64,000 bases of DNA from an uncultured Flavobacteriaceae bacterium (GTDB lineage: Bacteria; Bacteroidota; Bacteroidia; Flavobacteriales; Flavobacteriaceae). The notes below the pieces were generated by a model that saw only the letters and a program-made list of their open reading frames with translations, did not search any database and was not told the DNA's origin. The stretch's first letter is position 1, and every line of letters begins with the position of its first letter. A program made the translations under genes and the position numbers. The stretch spans positions 1 through 64,000 of the forward strand of contig CALSOZ010000004.1 in NCBI GenBank assembly GCA_943788095.1, given 5' to 3'. Shown here in pieces: positions 38,558-46,660 of this stretch.

Positions 38558-39883
38558 ATGAAATCACTCGCCTTACACTGGAAAATATTAATTGGCATGC
38601 TGCTAGGGGTCACCTTTGGTTTTATAATGCTCGAAGTACAGGGCGGAGGCGATTTTATTGCGAGTTGGATCAAACCCATTGGAACCATTTTTGTAAAGCT
38701 TCTAAAATTAATTGCGGTTCCGCTTATTTTAGCGTCGCTGATTAAAGGAATTTCTGATTTAAAAGACATCTCTAAATTTGCGTCGATTGGTCTCAAAACT
38801 ATTATAATTTACGTACTCACCACCGTGATTGCGATAAGTATTGGATTGATTTTGGTGAATACCCTAAACCCTGGAGATGGGGTTTCTACAGAAACCATTG
38901 CAAAACTGACCGAAACCTACGCTAACGATAGTAGTGTGCAAGGAAAAATAGCAGAAGCGAGTCGCCAACAAGCCAGCCGTCCTTTAGATTTTCTGGAGGC
39001 GATGGTTCCCGACAATGCCTTTTTGGCACTCAGTAATAACAAACTGATGCTTCAAGTGATCTTTTTAGCCATGTTTTTAGGAATTTCTCTTTTGTTAGTG
39101 GGTGAAAAAAGTGCCAAACCACTCAAAGATTTCTTTGATTCTCTCAACGATGTGGTGCTTAAAATGGTGGATTTAATCATGTTAACCGCACCTTTTGCCG
39201 TCTTTTCATTATTGGCTAATGTGGTGGTCTCATCTGGAGATCCCGAATTATTATATGCGCTTATGTTTTATGCAGGCGTGGTTGTCGGTGGTTTGTTTTT
39301 GATGATTTGTTTTTACCTTGTTTTGGTATCGGTGATCACCAAACGGAATCCAATTTGGTTTCTGAAACAAATCAGTCCAGCACAATTATTAGCCTTTTCA
39401 ACAAGTAGTAGCGCGGCAACCTTGCCAGTCACTATGGAACGGGTGGAAGAACATCTAGGGGTTGATAAAGAAGTCTCTAGTTTTGTATTGCCCGTAGGGG
39501 CGACCATCAACATGGATGGGACGAGTTTATACCAAGCCGTAGCAGCAGTTTTTATAGCCCAAGCCTTGAATTTTGATCTCACCTTTGCCGATCAATTAAC
39601 CATTGTTCTGACAGCACTTTTAGCCTCTATTGGGAGTGCGGCTGTGCCCGGCGCAGGAATGGTGATGTTGGTCATTGTCCTCGAATCGGTTGGCTTTCCA
39701 GCGGATAAATTGGCCATTGGATTGGCGCTTATTTTTGCAGTGGACCGCCCCTTAGACATGTGCCGTACCATGGTGAATGTGACTGGTGATGCCACAGTGT
39801 CTATGATTGTTGCCAAAATCGAAGGCAAACTACACACTCCAAAATCAAAAGAATGGGATGACCATTTGGAGGAGGTGAAGTAA
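38558..39883 (+). CDS. Dicarboxylate/amino acid:cation symporter (DAACS family)
   Basis: A 441-residue membrane protein from ATG 38558 (an upstream TTG at 38531 adds nine residues that do not look conserved). The family blocks are present: FSTSSSAATLPVTMERVEE in re-entrant loop 1, GATINMDGTSLYQAVAAVF in helix 7, and AVDRPLDMCRTMVNVTGDA in helix 8. Related to GltP/DctA, it imports glutamate, aspartate or C4-dicarboxylates with Na+ or H+. It is the last core gene before the accessory array at 39.9-43.7 kb. Confidence 0.93.
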   Translation: MKSLALHWKILIGMLLGVTFGFIMLEVQGGGDFIASWIKPIGTIFVKLLKLIAVPLILASLIKGISDLKDISKFASIGLKTIIIYVLTTVIAISIGLILVNTLNPGDGVSTETIAKLTETYANDSSVQGKIAEASRQQASRPLDFLEAMVPDNAFLALSNNKLMLQVIFLAMFLGISLLLVGEKSAKPLKDFFDSLNDVVLKMVDLIMLTAPFAVFSLLANVVVSSGDPELLYALMFYAGVVVGGLFLMICFYLVLVSVITKRNPIWFLKQISPAQLLAFSTSSSAATLPVTMERVEEHLGVDKEVSSFVLPVGATINMDGTSLYQAVAAVFIAQALNFDLTFADQLTIVLTALLASIGSAAVPGAGMVMLVIVLESVGFPADKLAIGLALIFAVDRPLDMCRTMVNVTGDATVSMIVAKIEGKLHTPKSKEWDDHLEEVK

Positions 39884-39923
39884 GTTTTTCTGATACCTCC
39901 AACGGATTGGATTGAGAGCGGTG

Positions 39924-40346
39924 TTATTTTTTAACAAGACTGTTTAGAAATTCATCGGGAGACATCACAGGAAGTAGAGATGTTTTAAAATCTTTTCCAT
40001 TTCTGGTAATGATTACTTCACAACCAGATTCGGTAGCACTAAAATATTGAAGTGCATCTTCAAAATCTTTGAAGGAAGAATTCAAGCCTTTTTCAATTGT
40101 TTGTGCATCAAGAGAACAAACTTCACTTATGACATTGAATTTCCTCAATTTTTCTAGAGCCTTTATTGAGTTTTCAAATTTTGATATAAAATAATGCACC
40201 GTTGCATATGAAATAGGAGATACCACTAAAGTGATAACCTCTTTTTCTCCTAAGGATGCTATTTTAGCTATGGACTCATAGAATGGCTGGCGTTCCCCCA
40301 AAAGGTCTAACATCACATTTGTATCTATAAAAATTCGTTTACTCAT
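39924..40346 (-). CDS. PIN-domain toxin (VapC-like)
   Basis: A 140-residue PIN-domain ribonuclease-like protein: RIFIDTNVMLDLLGERQPFY contains the first acidic residue, FKDFEDALQYFSA the central ED pair, and VIITRNGKDF the last. Its start overlaps the stop of the upstream antitoxin gene by 4 bp (ATGA), the classic toxin-antitoxin arrangement. The target RNA is unknown. It sits at the far end of the first cassette-like array. Confidence 0.88.
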   Translation of the reverse strand: MSKRIFIDTNVMLDLLGERQPFYESIAKIASLGEKEVITLVVSPISYATVHYFISKFENSIKALEKLRKFNVISEVCSLDAQTIEKGLNSSFKDFEDALQYFSATESGCEVIITRNGKDFKTSLLPVMSPDEFLNSLVKK

Positions 40347-40591
40347 TTGTATTTCTCCATTAAGTAATCTGAGTAACCTTCTTTATAATCTAAATCAGTA
40401 GGAATATTAATCCCTGTAGCCATACTTTTTACAAAAGGAGAAATTTCAAAACCCGTTTCATTTTTTTCAGATGTTAGCGAATGCAGATAAGCCTCAACAA
40501 TTCTTGATAAACTCATTTTTTTATCAGAAGCATATTTTTTTGCATTCTCAATAATTTCCTGATTTAACTTTAATGTTAGTTTCGTATCCAT
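40343..40591 (-). CDS. DUF6364-type antitoxin
   Basis: An 82-residue partner of the PIN toxin. The N-terminal half (LTLKLNQEIIENAKKYASDKKMSLSRIVEAYL) has the ribbon-helix-helix look of DUF6364/Arc-type antitoxins; the C-terminal half (DLDYKEGYSDYLMEKYK) should neutralise the toxin. Upstream, TATACG at 40602-40607 and CGTATA at 40629-40634 form an inverted pair that may be its own operator. Confidence 0.83.
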   Translation of the reverse strand: MDTKLTLKLNQEIIENAKKYASDKKMSLSRIVEAYLHSLTSEKNETGFEISPFVKSMATGINIPTDLDYKEGYSDYLMEKYK

Positions 40592-40600
40592 AAAAATAAT

Positions 40601-40636
40601 TTATACGTACAAATATAATAAATTAATCCGTATAGT
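40601..40636 (-). promoter_or_regulatory. Candidate operator of the toxin-antitoxin operon
   Basis: TTATACGTAC and ATCCGTATAG form an imperfect inverted repeat (core TATACG...CGTATA) just upstream of the antitoxin start. Autoregulation by the ribbon-helix-helix protein is expected for such modules, but this site is inferred. Confidence 0.35.
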
Positions 40637-40685
40637 TTGATTTCTCATAATTGATTACGGTCTGTTAAGCTGGTTGAAGCAGTTT

Positions 40686-41084
40686 TTATTCCTTCATATA
40701 TTTCGCTTGACAAGGTTCAAAGCATGGATAATTTATGATTAAAACATTTCCATTTTGTTCAAATGTGAAATCATAGTCAGGATTGTTACAATTAGCTGAA
40801 CTAAAACTCATTTCAGAGTTTGAGTAAGTTCCTGAAGTTTGATTGTCAGAAGTAATTGACATATCGCACAAATTTCCATTTGATGTTATTGTTCCGTTAT
40901 TTTTAAATGTTATGATTTTATGACTTTCAACAGAACTAAATATACCACTTCCATCTCCAGGGTCAGCTAGAATTTCTATTAATTTCCAGTTTCCGATTAA
41001 TTCAGTGTCTGAGTTACAATCATTATCTTTATTACAAGAGTATAAAATTCCAACCGTTAGTAGAATAAATATTATTTTTTTCAT
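40686..41084 (-). CDS. Lipocalin-like lipoprotein
   Basis: A 132-residue lipoprotein (lipobox ILYSC). After a short linker the sequence ELIGNWKLIEILAD starts a lipocalin-like beta-barrel (GTW/GNW motif), with ITFKNNGTITSNG and GTYSNSEMSFSS strands and several cysteines. Such proteins are abundant, variable accessory genes in Bacteroidota; no function is known. It occupies a cassette position in the first array, and a protein of the same type lies in the second array (58537-58989). Confidence 0.75.
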   Translation of the reverse strand: MKKIIFILLTVGILYSCNKDNDCNSDTELIGNWKLIEILADPGDGSGIFSSVESHKIITFKNNGTITSNGNLCDMSITSDNQTSGTYSNSEMSFSSANCNNPDYDFTFEQNGNVLIINYPCFEPCQAKYMKE

Positions 41085-41216
41085 AATTAATCTTTTTTTA
41101 TTTAGACGATAAAACCTTCATTTTGTTGCGTCAAATTGCTTATAACTAATGTGTTTACATCCTTTAGGTGTGCATAATTCTGTTTTGAGATGACCTTTTG
41201 TCTCTTTTTTATTTTT

Positions 41217-41396
41217 TTACGCACTACAATCTGATGTTACTCTATCAATTATTGTTAAACACCATTTCTTATTAATCAAAGTCAAATAAAAAATCAGTTC
41301 TCCGTCAATTTTGTCTGACAAAACAATTCGATGACTATTCATTTCAATTTTCTCGAATGTCTTAATTTCTTTATCGGAGATATTATCATTCCTATA
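41217..41396 (-). pseudogene. 3' remnant of an unknown protein gene
   Basis: A 58-residue open frame in minus orientation ends with INKKWCLTIIDRVTSDCSA and a TAA stop; upstream it is cut by a stop at 41397-41399 and by the REP-like pair at 41412-41508. There is no good start codon. The content (SHRIVLSDKIDGELIFYLTL) looks like the C-terminal strands of a small secreted protein. I read it as a truncated cassette gene. Confidence 0.55.
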
Positions 41397-41411
41397 TTAT
41401 TTTAAATTCTT

Positions 41412-41508
41412 CCCCTCTGGTGCGCGAATCTTTCGCGTACCCAAATAAGCTTCATAAACCACACGAAAGCTAGCCTGCTGCAAGCAGGGATTCGTGCGGC
41501 AGCGGGGG
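41412..41508. repeat. Inverted pair of REP-like GC-rich hairpins
   Basis: Left arm CCCCTCTGGTGCGCGAATC (from 41412) and, on the other strand, right arm CCCCCGCTGCCGCACGAATC (ending 41507) face each other. The left arm also folds on itself (GGTGCGCGAA/TTCGCGTACC). Related copies occur at 43810 and 58362-58490. Confidence 0.6.
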
Positions 41509-42096
41509 TTAGTTTTTTACTTTAACAATTATTTCTTCTGTTGGAACATCTTTATATATCCAATTTCCGATTGGCTGTTTATCTTTTTTTATTTTCCCTT
41601 TTGCTATAATGTTACTTTCTTTATCATATTCTATTAATTCAGTGTTTTCCTTTAGTCTTTTGATTTGATTTAGAAAGTCAAAAAGTTTTGAAAAGTAGAA
41701 TTTATGCTGATTATGGGCAATTAACTCTGTAAATTCTTTTAATGAGCAATTTTCTAATTTTATATTTCCGTCGCAAAGTCCTGTCTGGTTAGAGTTTGAA
41801 AAAATCAGCCAATTTTGCCCTTTTTCAAAATAGATTCCGCACATTGCTTCAGATTTTAAAGTTCTCACCTTTATTTTACTCAAGGATTTGACCCCTTTGA
41901 TATTCCGTTTAATAATAAATTCTGCTGTAAGGTAAAATTCGTTTTCAGAATCAATTTTAGTTATTATTCCTTCAAATATTTGTTCGTGAGAATTTATAAG
42001 TTCTAAAACGGGTCTACCAGTTAAGTCAACACAAGAACAACAATATCCGATTGATGATGCCAGAAAGAATATTACTTGTAGAATTTTTAATTTCAT
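41509..42096 (-). CDS. Secreted cysteine-rich protein, TIMP/NTR-like
   Basis: A 195-residue protein from the ATG at 42096, where a signal peptide (MKLKILQVIFFLASSIGYCC) begins; a longer frame to 42195 merely reads into the palindromic element and is not coding. The mature N-terminus CSCVDLTGRPVLE with the CxC pair, the FEGIITKIDSENE strand and AMCGIYFEKGQNWLIFS are what one sees in TIMP/netrin-like (OB-fold) proteins. Function unknown. Third gene of the first cassette-like array, 24 bp after palindrome 42121-42253. Confidence 0.65.
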   Translation of the reverse strand: MKLKILQVIFFLASSIGYCCSCVDLTGRPVLELINSHEQIFEGIITKIDSENEFYLTAEFIIKRNIKGVKSLSKIKVRTLKSEAMCGIYFEKGQNWLIFSNSNQTGLCDGNIKLENCSLKEFTELIAHNQHKFYFSKLFDFLNQIKRLKENTELIEYDKESNIIAKGKIKKDKQPIGNWIYKDVPTEEIIVKVKN

Positions 42097-42120
42097 AACT
42101 TTCAGTATTTCCAAATTAAC

Positions 42121-42253
42121 CACAACGGTTTTGGCTATGGTTTCGTTACGGAATGGTACGCGAGTATCATTCCGCCGTAACCATAAATTTAGCAAAAAGG
42201 CTTGAAATTCCGATTAGGAATTTCAGCCGTAATGAACTATAGCCGTTGTTGTA
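42121..42253 (-). repeat. attC-like imperfect palindrome between cassette genes
   Basis: Outer arms CACAACGGTTTTGGCTATGG (from 42121) and CTATAGCCGTTGTTGTA (to 42253) are inverted repeats that continue inward as TTACGG/CCGTAA. Inside are a perfect 8-bp hairpin GAAATTCC/GGAATTTC and the block AATTTAGCAAA shared with the element at 42861-42990. It starts 11 bp after the stop codon of the SieB-like gene and ends 24 bp before the next start codon. Confidence 0.7.
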
Positions 42254-42264
42254 CATAGTTAATT

Positions 42265-42852
42265 TTAGCTCCATCTATTTACCCAATGAGGTCTTTTATT
42301 CAGAATTTCTTCTTTTTCCGATTCAGACAAGTCATTTTTCAAGTCAATATCCTCAAGCCTTATCAATTTTTCTGCGTATTTACCCAGTGATACAGGTGCT
42401 TTTCCCATAGAGGTAATCATACTATCTCCAAACTGCTTGTTAAATTTTAATATGCCTTTATCGATTAATCCAGTTATTACTGGGTCATCTATTGGCATTG
42501 AAACAGAAGATTGTTGACGTATAGAGAATTCTCTAATTACAGATTTTTCGTGAGGGTCAAGCATTTTTAAAGACTTTGCAAGTTCACCTTTCGATTTACT
42601 AAATCTATATTCGAAATAGAGTTTTTTATTTATCCAGATTATTAAGTTTACAATAACTAATCCAGATGACAATAGAAAAACAAGTCCAATAAAAGTCCCA
42701 TAGTTCTCGTCAATTTTTGCAAGATTCAGCTTTTTCAAAAGGTCTTCATCTGAAAATAAAATGAAGCCTGATACTATAGAAAAGACCAGGAAAAACTTCG
42801 TTGGTAGCTTTTTTAGGTCAAATATGGCTTTTATTTCGTTCATCAGTTCCAT
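42265..42852 (-). CDS. Superinfection exclusion B (SieB)-like membrane protein
   Basis: A 195-residue protein with two membrane helices (residues ~18-33 and ~50-73: FFLVFSIVSGFILF, FIGLVFLLSSGLVIVNLII) and a cytoplasmic C-terminal part with LDPHEKSVIREFSI and the ending NKRPHWVNRWS. This layout and the HEK..REF and RP.W blocks fit the SieB-type superinfection-exclusion family (PF14163), which in phage P22 stops growth of related phages. It is the second cassette gene, flanked on both sides by palindromic elements. An anti-phage role here is inference. Confidence 0.7.
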   Translation of the reverse strand: MELMNEIKAIFDLKKLPTKFFLVFSIVSGFILFSDEDLLKKLNLAKIDENYGTFIGLVFLLSSGLVIVNLIIWINKKLYFEYRFSKSKGELAKSLKMLDPHEKSVIREFSIRQQSSVSMPIDDPVITGLIDKGILKFNKQFGDSMITSMGKAPVSLGKYAEKLIRLEDIDLKNDLSESEKEEILNKRPHWVNRWS

Positions 42853-42860
42853 TAATTATG

Positions 42861-42990
42861 TACAACGGTTTTGTATAAGAATAGTTGCGTGGTTTAAGCA
42901 ACTAATTTAGCAAATACAAACCGAATAGAAAATCCGCGAGGATTTTCGTAAGTAGGCTTGCACTAGCAATTAATTTTATACGGTGTTGTA
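42861..42990 (-). repeat. attC-like imperfect palindrome between cassette genes
   Basis: Outer arms TACAACGGTTTTGTATAAG (from 42861) and TTTTATACGGTGTTGTA (to 42990) are inverted. Three inner hairpins are visible: AGTTGC/GCAACT, GAAAATCC-GCGA-GGATTTTC (perfect) and TTGC-ACTA-GCAA. AATTTAGCAAA is shared with 42121-42253. It starts 8 bp after the stop codon of the upstream gene and ends 9 bp before the SieB-like start. Confidence 0.72.
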
Positions 42991-42998
42991 AGTAGTTT

Positions 42999-43574
42999 TT
43001 ATTCTTTTTTTATTAAAATCCATCTCTCTCCTTTGTCGTTTGTATATGAGACAAGTCCATATTCTTTATCCCATTCAAATTCGGTCAGTCCAAATTTTCC
43101 ATTTAGATTGGAATAAGGGCAATTATCTTTGTTAAATGTGTAAACATTTTTCCATTCAGTTTTTAATTCGGATTGCTTTGTTTTAGGAAGAATATTATTA
43201 AAACTACTAAACTCCAAATTCAATAAACGAATGACAGGACTTGCATCTTTCTTTTTTTCATTTGCGTTAATTTGTATAAAATAATCCTCAATTGTTTTCA
43301 GAGAGTCTTTTTTCATTTTGTAATCGATTCTTGCAAACTCTCTATCAAATCCGCCAGAAACAAAAGTTTTACAATTCCCATTAGGTTCTTTCATTACTTT
43401 GTTAATTATGAAAATAGTGTCCAAATCGTTCTCTTGAGATTTAAAAATTAATTTTTCTCCAACATTATAATTAGTGAACCAAGTTTTGTCATTTTCGGTG
43501 AAATAAACATTTTCACAATCTTGAGCGCAGGACTGTATTGATAAGCAAAAAAATATTAAAATTAGATACTTCAT
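42999..43574 (-). CDS. Lipoprotein of unknown function, first cassette gene
   Basis: A 191-residue lipoprotein from the ATG at 43574, where MKYLILIFFCLSIQSC gives a normal lipobox (a TTG at 43589 adds five residues and is less likely). I do not recognise a domain. Strand-rich segments such as VGEKLIFKSQENDLDTIFIINKV and a closing FGLTEFEWDKEYGLVSYTND suggest a beta-structured secreted protein. It begins 21 bp after the array leader and is the first gene of the array. Confidence 0.7.
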   Translation of the reverse strand: MKYLILIFFCLSIQSCAQDCENVYFTENDKTWFTNYNVGEKLIFKSQENDLDTIFIINKVMKEPNGNCKTFVSGGFDREFARIDYKMKKDSLKTIEDYFIQINANEKKKDASPVIRLLNLEFSSFNNILPKTKQSELKTEWKNVYTFNKDNCPYSNLNGKFGLTEFEWDKEYGLVSYTNDKGERWILIKKE

Positions 43575-43595
43575 TATAGATTTGGTCAAATTACT

Positions 43596-43686
43596 TACAA
43601 CTACTGTATATAAACCACTAGTGGTGTTTATTTCCTTTATATTTTTGTTTGGAGTGGTTCAATACATCCCAAATTGGTGTGTATTG
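43596..43686 (-). repeat. Array leader, copy 1 (attI-like head element)
   Basis: 91 bp nearly identical (three substitutions, one indel) to 59892-59981. It begins at TACAAC, the same core that bounds the palindromic elements, and contains the palindrome ACCACTAGTGGT, the inverted pair TTCAATACA/TGTATTG and the palindrome CCAAATTGG. It lies immediately upstream of the first gene of the array; beyond both ends the two copies have no similarity. Confidence 0.8.
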
Positions 43687-43809
43687 TTGAACATTTTGTT
43701 TTATAAATCGTATTTAAATGTTTTTTCATTTCACTCATTTTACATTACAAAACCTAAGTTTAGGGTTCGTTGCAAGGCTTAGGATGCGTTCAATTTGTTT
43801 TAAAAACAA

Positions 43810-43836
43810 CCCCCGCTGGTGCGCGATTCTTTCCCC
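43810..43836 (+). repeat. REP-like motif
   Basis: CCCCCGCTGGTGCGCGATTC and following bases match the arms of the REP-like pair at 41412-41508. The rest of the 43687-43996 gap is AT-rich; I see no gene or clear structure in it. Confidence 0.5.
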
Positions 43837-43996
43837 ACAGCGATCTGCAAGAGCAATATCCTTATAGCTTACTAAAAAATTGAATTGGTTGAAATGAAAA
43901 ATCAGATTAGAGATTTAAGACTGGGTTAAATTTAGTAAAAACAATTTAATTGCAGTTAAAGGCGCTTGGCTTTTGTCAATATGCTATTCAATACCT

Positions 43997-44392
43997 TTAT
44001 TCTAAAAATCGCTCTTTTAAGGCTTCCGTAGGCACTCTACATTGGTCTGTTTCTCCAAACCAGCGGTAGCGGTTATTCGCGATAAAGGTGTACAAGCCAT
44101 CACGTATAAAACGCGGTAGGAGGTACCCAATTAGAAAAACGGTATATAACCCTCCTAAGATTTTGCACAGTTTCAAAACCGCGGTACTTCGATCATAGAA
44201 TTTACCATCCGTATAAACTAGAATGCTGTCTAATTTTTCTCGATTTAGCAGCGCTTTTGGAATCACTTTTTGGGCATAACCACCTTGCAATGATGCAAAT
44301 TTTAAAACGTTTTTTTTATCTTGTTTTATGAGGAAGTTAACACTGCGATTACAGAGGTTACATACGCCATCAAAAAAGACCGTAGTTTGCAT
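43997..44392 (-). CDS. DCC-family thiol-disulfide oxidoreductase-like protein (DUF393)
   Basis: A 131-residue protein of the DCC family, named for its D-x-x-C-x-x-C start: VFFDGVCNLCNRSVNFL. LKFASLQGGYAQ and YDRSTAVLKLCKILGG follow. The fold is thioredoxin-like and cytoplasmic; substrate unknown. Start and mutS2 stop overlap by one base, so the two genes are co-transcribed. Confidence 0.9.
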   Translation of the reverse strand: MQTTVFFDGVCNLCNRSVNFLIKQDKKNVLKFASLQGGYAQKVIPKALLNREKLDSILVYTDGKFYDRSTAVLKLCKILGGLYTVFLIGYLLPRFIRDGLYTFIANNRYRWFGETDQCRVPTEALKERFLE

Positions 44393-46560
44393 TATTTTTT
44401 AGAATTTACATAGTCGAGGCGATCCACATTGACGGTTGTCGTAAAAAGTCCATAGTTGACCACGGCTTTATTTTTTTCGAGTTTATCAATCGTACCTACA
44501 GCACGGCCATCTTCCAGTCGGACCGAATCTCCTAGAACCAAAACGCGTTTTGGTTTGGGTGGAATTAAAGCCGCTTTTGCTTTTTGTTTCTTTTTTTGTT
44601 GACGAATGACTTCTACTTTTTCCTCAACTTCTTTTTTTAATTCAATTTCTTTGGCAATCAACACCTTTTTTTGTTTTTGACTTACTTTTTGGCGTTTCGA
44701 ATTTTCGATCTGAACCAATTTAAAAAGCTCTGCCATCAACTCCCGTTTCCGGTTATCATCAAAGTATTTCTCGCCTAAGTCACTAATTTTTTGCCCCAGA
44801 TACACCAAGCGTTGATTGCTATCAAAAAGCTCTTGATAGCTTTGCAGCTTTTTCTTAGCCTTGGCATTGGTTGTTTCTAATTTATCGGCTTCCTGACTTT
44901 TTTTAATCTCGTTTTGCTTCAGAGCCCGTTCTGTTTTTTCGAGTTTAGAACGTTCTTTTTGCAGTTTTGCGATGGTTTTATCAAACCGTATTTTGCCGCG
45001 TTCAATCTTCTTTTTGGAACGATTGATCAAACTAAAAGGAATGCCGTTTTTTTGAGCCACCTCAAAAGTAAAAGAACTCCCGGCCTGACCAATGACTAGT
45101 TTAAACAAGGGCAACAAGGTTTTTTCATCAAACAACATATTTGCATTTTGGATGTGCGGTAATTCGTTTGCTAAAAGTTTCAAATTGCTATAATGCGTCG
45201 TGATGATGCCAAAAGCTTCTCGTTCATAAAACACTTCTAGGAAGGTTTCGGCCAACGCACCTCCCAATTCAGGATCACTACCGGTTCCAAATTCATCAAT
45301 TAAAAAGAGCGTATGTTTATTACATTTCTTTAAAAAGTAATTCATTTGTTTCAAGCGATAGCTGTAGGTACTTAAATGATTTTCAATGGATTGATTATCG
45401 CCAATATCACTTAGAATAGAATCAAATAAACAGAGTTTTGAACGCTCATGAACTGGGATAAGCATCCCAGACTGTACCATGAGTTGCAACAATCCTACGG
45501 TTTTAAGGGTGATGCTTTTTCCACCAGCATTCGGACCAGAAATCACGATGATTCGACTTTCGGTTGTCATGGTGATGGTTTGAGGAAAGGTCGTAATTCC
45601 TTCGTTTTGATTCGCCACTAACAACAAGGGATGGTAGGCGTTGACCAAGTCTATTTCTTGATGTTTGGTGATTTCGGGGAGCACTCCCGAAATTGATTTT
45701 GCATACTTTGCTTTGGCATAGATGACATCAATTTTTGTTAAAAATAACTGGTAGTCTTCTAAAAGTGGGGCATACCCACGAATAAAACTAGTGAGTTCGA
45801 GCAAAATTCGCTTGATTTCTTCGGTTTCTTCAAACTCTAAATTATTTAGATCCCGTTGGTGTTGTTGGGTCGTGTCAGGTTCAATATACACAATACTGCC
45901 TGTTTTACTTGCCCCCAAAATACTGCCTTTGACTTTACGACGATACATGGCTTTTACGGCCAACACACGGCGGTTTTCCATCACCGTTTCCCGAATATCG
46001 TCCAAATAGTCGGCACTATTATACCTACTTAGAGCAGAATTAAAACTACTATTAATTTTGATTCGTACGGCTTGAATCGATTTCCGTAAGCCATACAAGG
46101 TATCGGAAGCATCATTCCGAATGTCTCCATATTTATCGATCACGCCGTTGATTGTCTCTGAAATGTCTTTATTGGGTTCTAGCTCAGATGAAAGTGCCTT
46201 TAAAAGCGGGTAGTATTCATGAAATTTTTTGAAGAATTTCAGCAACACATTGGTGGTGACACAGATACCGGCAATTTTACGAAAGCCATCAATTTCTAAA
46301 TAATTATTTTCAATCCGAACTAATTTTAATTCTTCCGTAATGGCATCAAATCCATGATTAGGAACTCGATTTTCATTATCAAAGGACGTTACAAATTCAT
46401 TGGTCAATTGAAGTGCTTCAAGTACGTCCGCCCTCTCTGAAAATGGGGCAGTAGCTAAGACCTCTTGTTTCCCCAAAAAGGTTACGTTGTGAGTCGCTAC
46501 CTGAAGAATTACGGATTCAAATTCTAAATCTTGTAAGGTTTTTTTGGAAATATTAATCAT
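44392..46560 (-). CDS. MutS2-type DNA-binding ATPase without Smr domain
   Basis: A 722-residue MutS2 protein. The lever/clamp region (residues ~1-300) is followed by the ATPase with Walker A GPNAGGKSITLKT and Walker B LFLIDEFGTGSDPE. A long coiled coil (residues ~510-640, rich in K/E/Q) precedes a KOW-like end (VLGDSVRLEDGRAVGTIDKL). The C-terminal Smr nuclease/RNA-binding domain of Bacillus MutS2 (~785 aa) is missing, which is usual in Bacteroidota. Roles known for the family: suppression of recombination and rescue of collided ribosomes. Confidence 0.88.
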   Translation of the reverse strand: MINISKKTLQDLEFESVILQVATHNVTFLGKQEVLATAPFSERADVLEALQLTNEFVTSFDNENRVPNHGFDAITEELKLVRIENNYLEIDGFRKIAGICVTTNVLLKFFKKFHEYYPLLKALSSELEPNKDISETINGVIDKYGDIRNDASDTLYGLRKSIQAVRIKINSSFNSALSRYNSADYLDDIRETVMENRRVLAVKAMYRRKVKGSILGASKTGSIVYIEPDTTQQHQRDLNNLEFEETEEIKRILLELTSFIRGYAPLLEDYQLFLTKIDVIYAKAKYAKSISGVLPEITKHQEIDLVNAYHPLLLVANQNEGITTFPQTITMTTESRIIVISGPNAGGKSITLKTVGLLQLMVQSGMLIPVHERSKLCLFDSILSDIGDNQSIENHLSTYSYRLKQMNYFLKKCNKHTLFLIDEFGTGSDPELGGALAETFLEVFYEREAFGIITTHYSNLKLLANELPHIQNANMLFDEKTLLPLFKLVIGQAGSSFTFEVAQKNGIPFSLINRSKKKIERGKIRFDKTIAKLQKERSKLEKTERALKQNEIKKSQEADKLETTNAKAKKKLQSYQELFDSNQRLVYLGQKISDLGEKYFDDNRKRELMAELFKLVQIENSKRQKVSQKQKKVLIAKEIELKKEVEEKVEVIRQQKKKQKAKAALIPPKPKRVLVLGDSVRLEDGRAVGTIDKLEKNKAVVNYGLFTTTVNVDRLDYVNSKK

Positions 46561-46660
46561 ATCGGTCGTGCATAAGCCTCCACAAATGTAGGTATTAATG
46601 TTTAAAAAATATAGTTTAAATTAGCGAACTAGAGATGATTGTTTAACCAATTTAATAAGT

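Noticed and set aside
41085-41216. Another palindromic element between the lipocalin-like gene and the remnant
   Set aside because: Only a weak GTTATAAGC...GCAAC resemblance is present and no pairing arm is found.
42097-42195. N-terminal extension of the TIMP-like protein
   Set aside because: The frame only reads through the palindromic element; the signal peptide starts at 42096.
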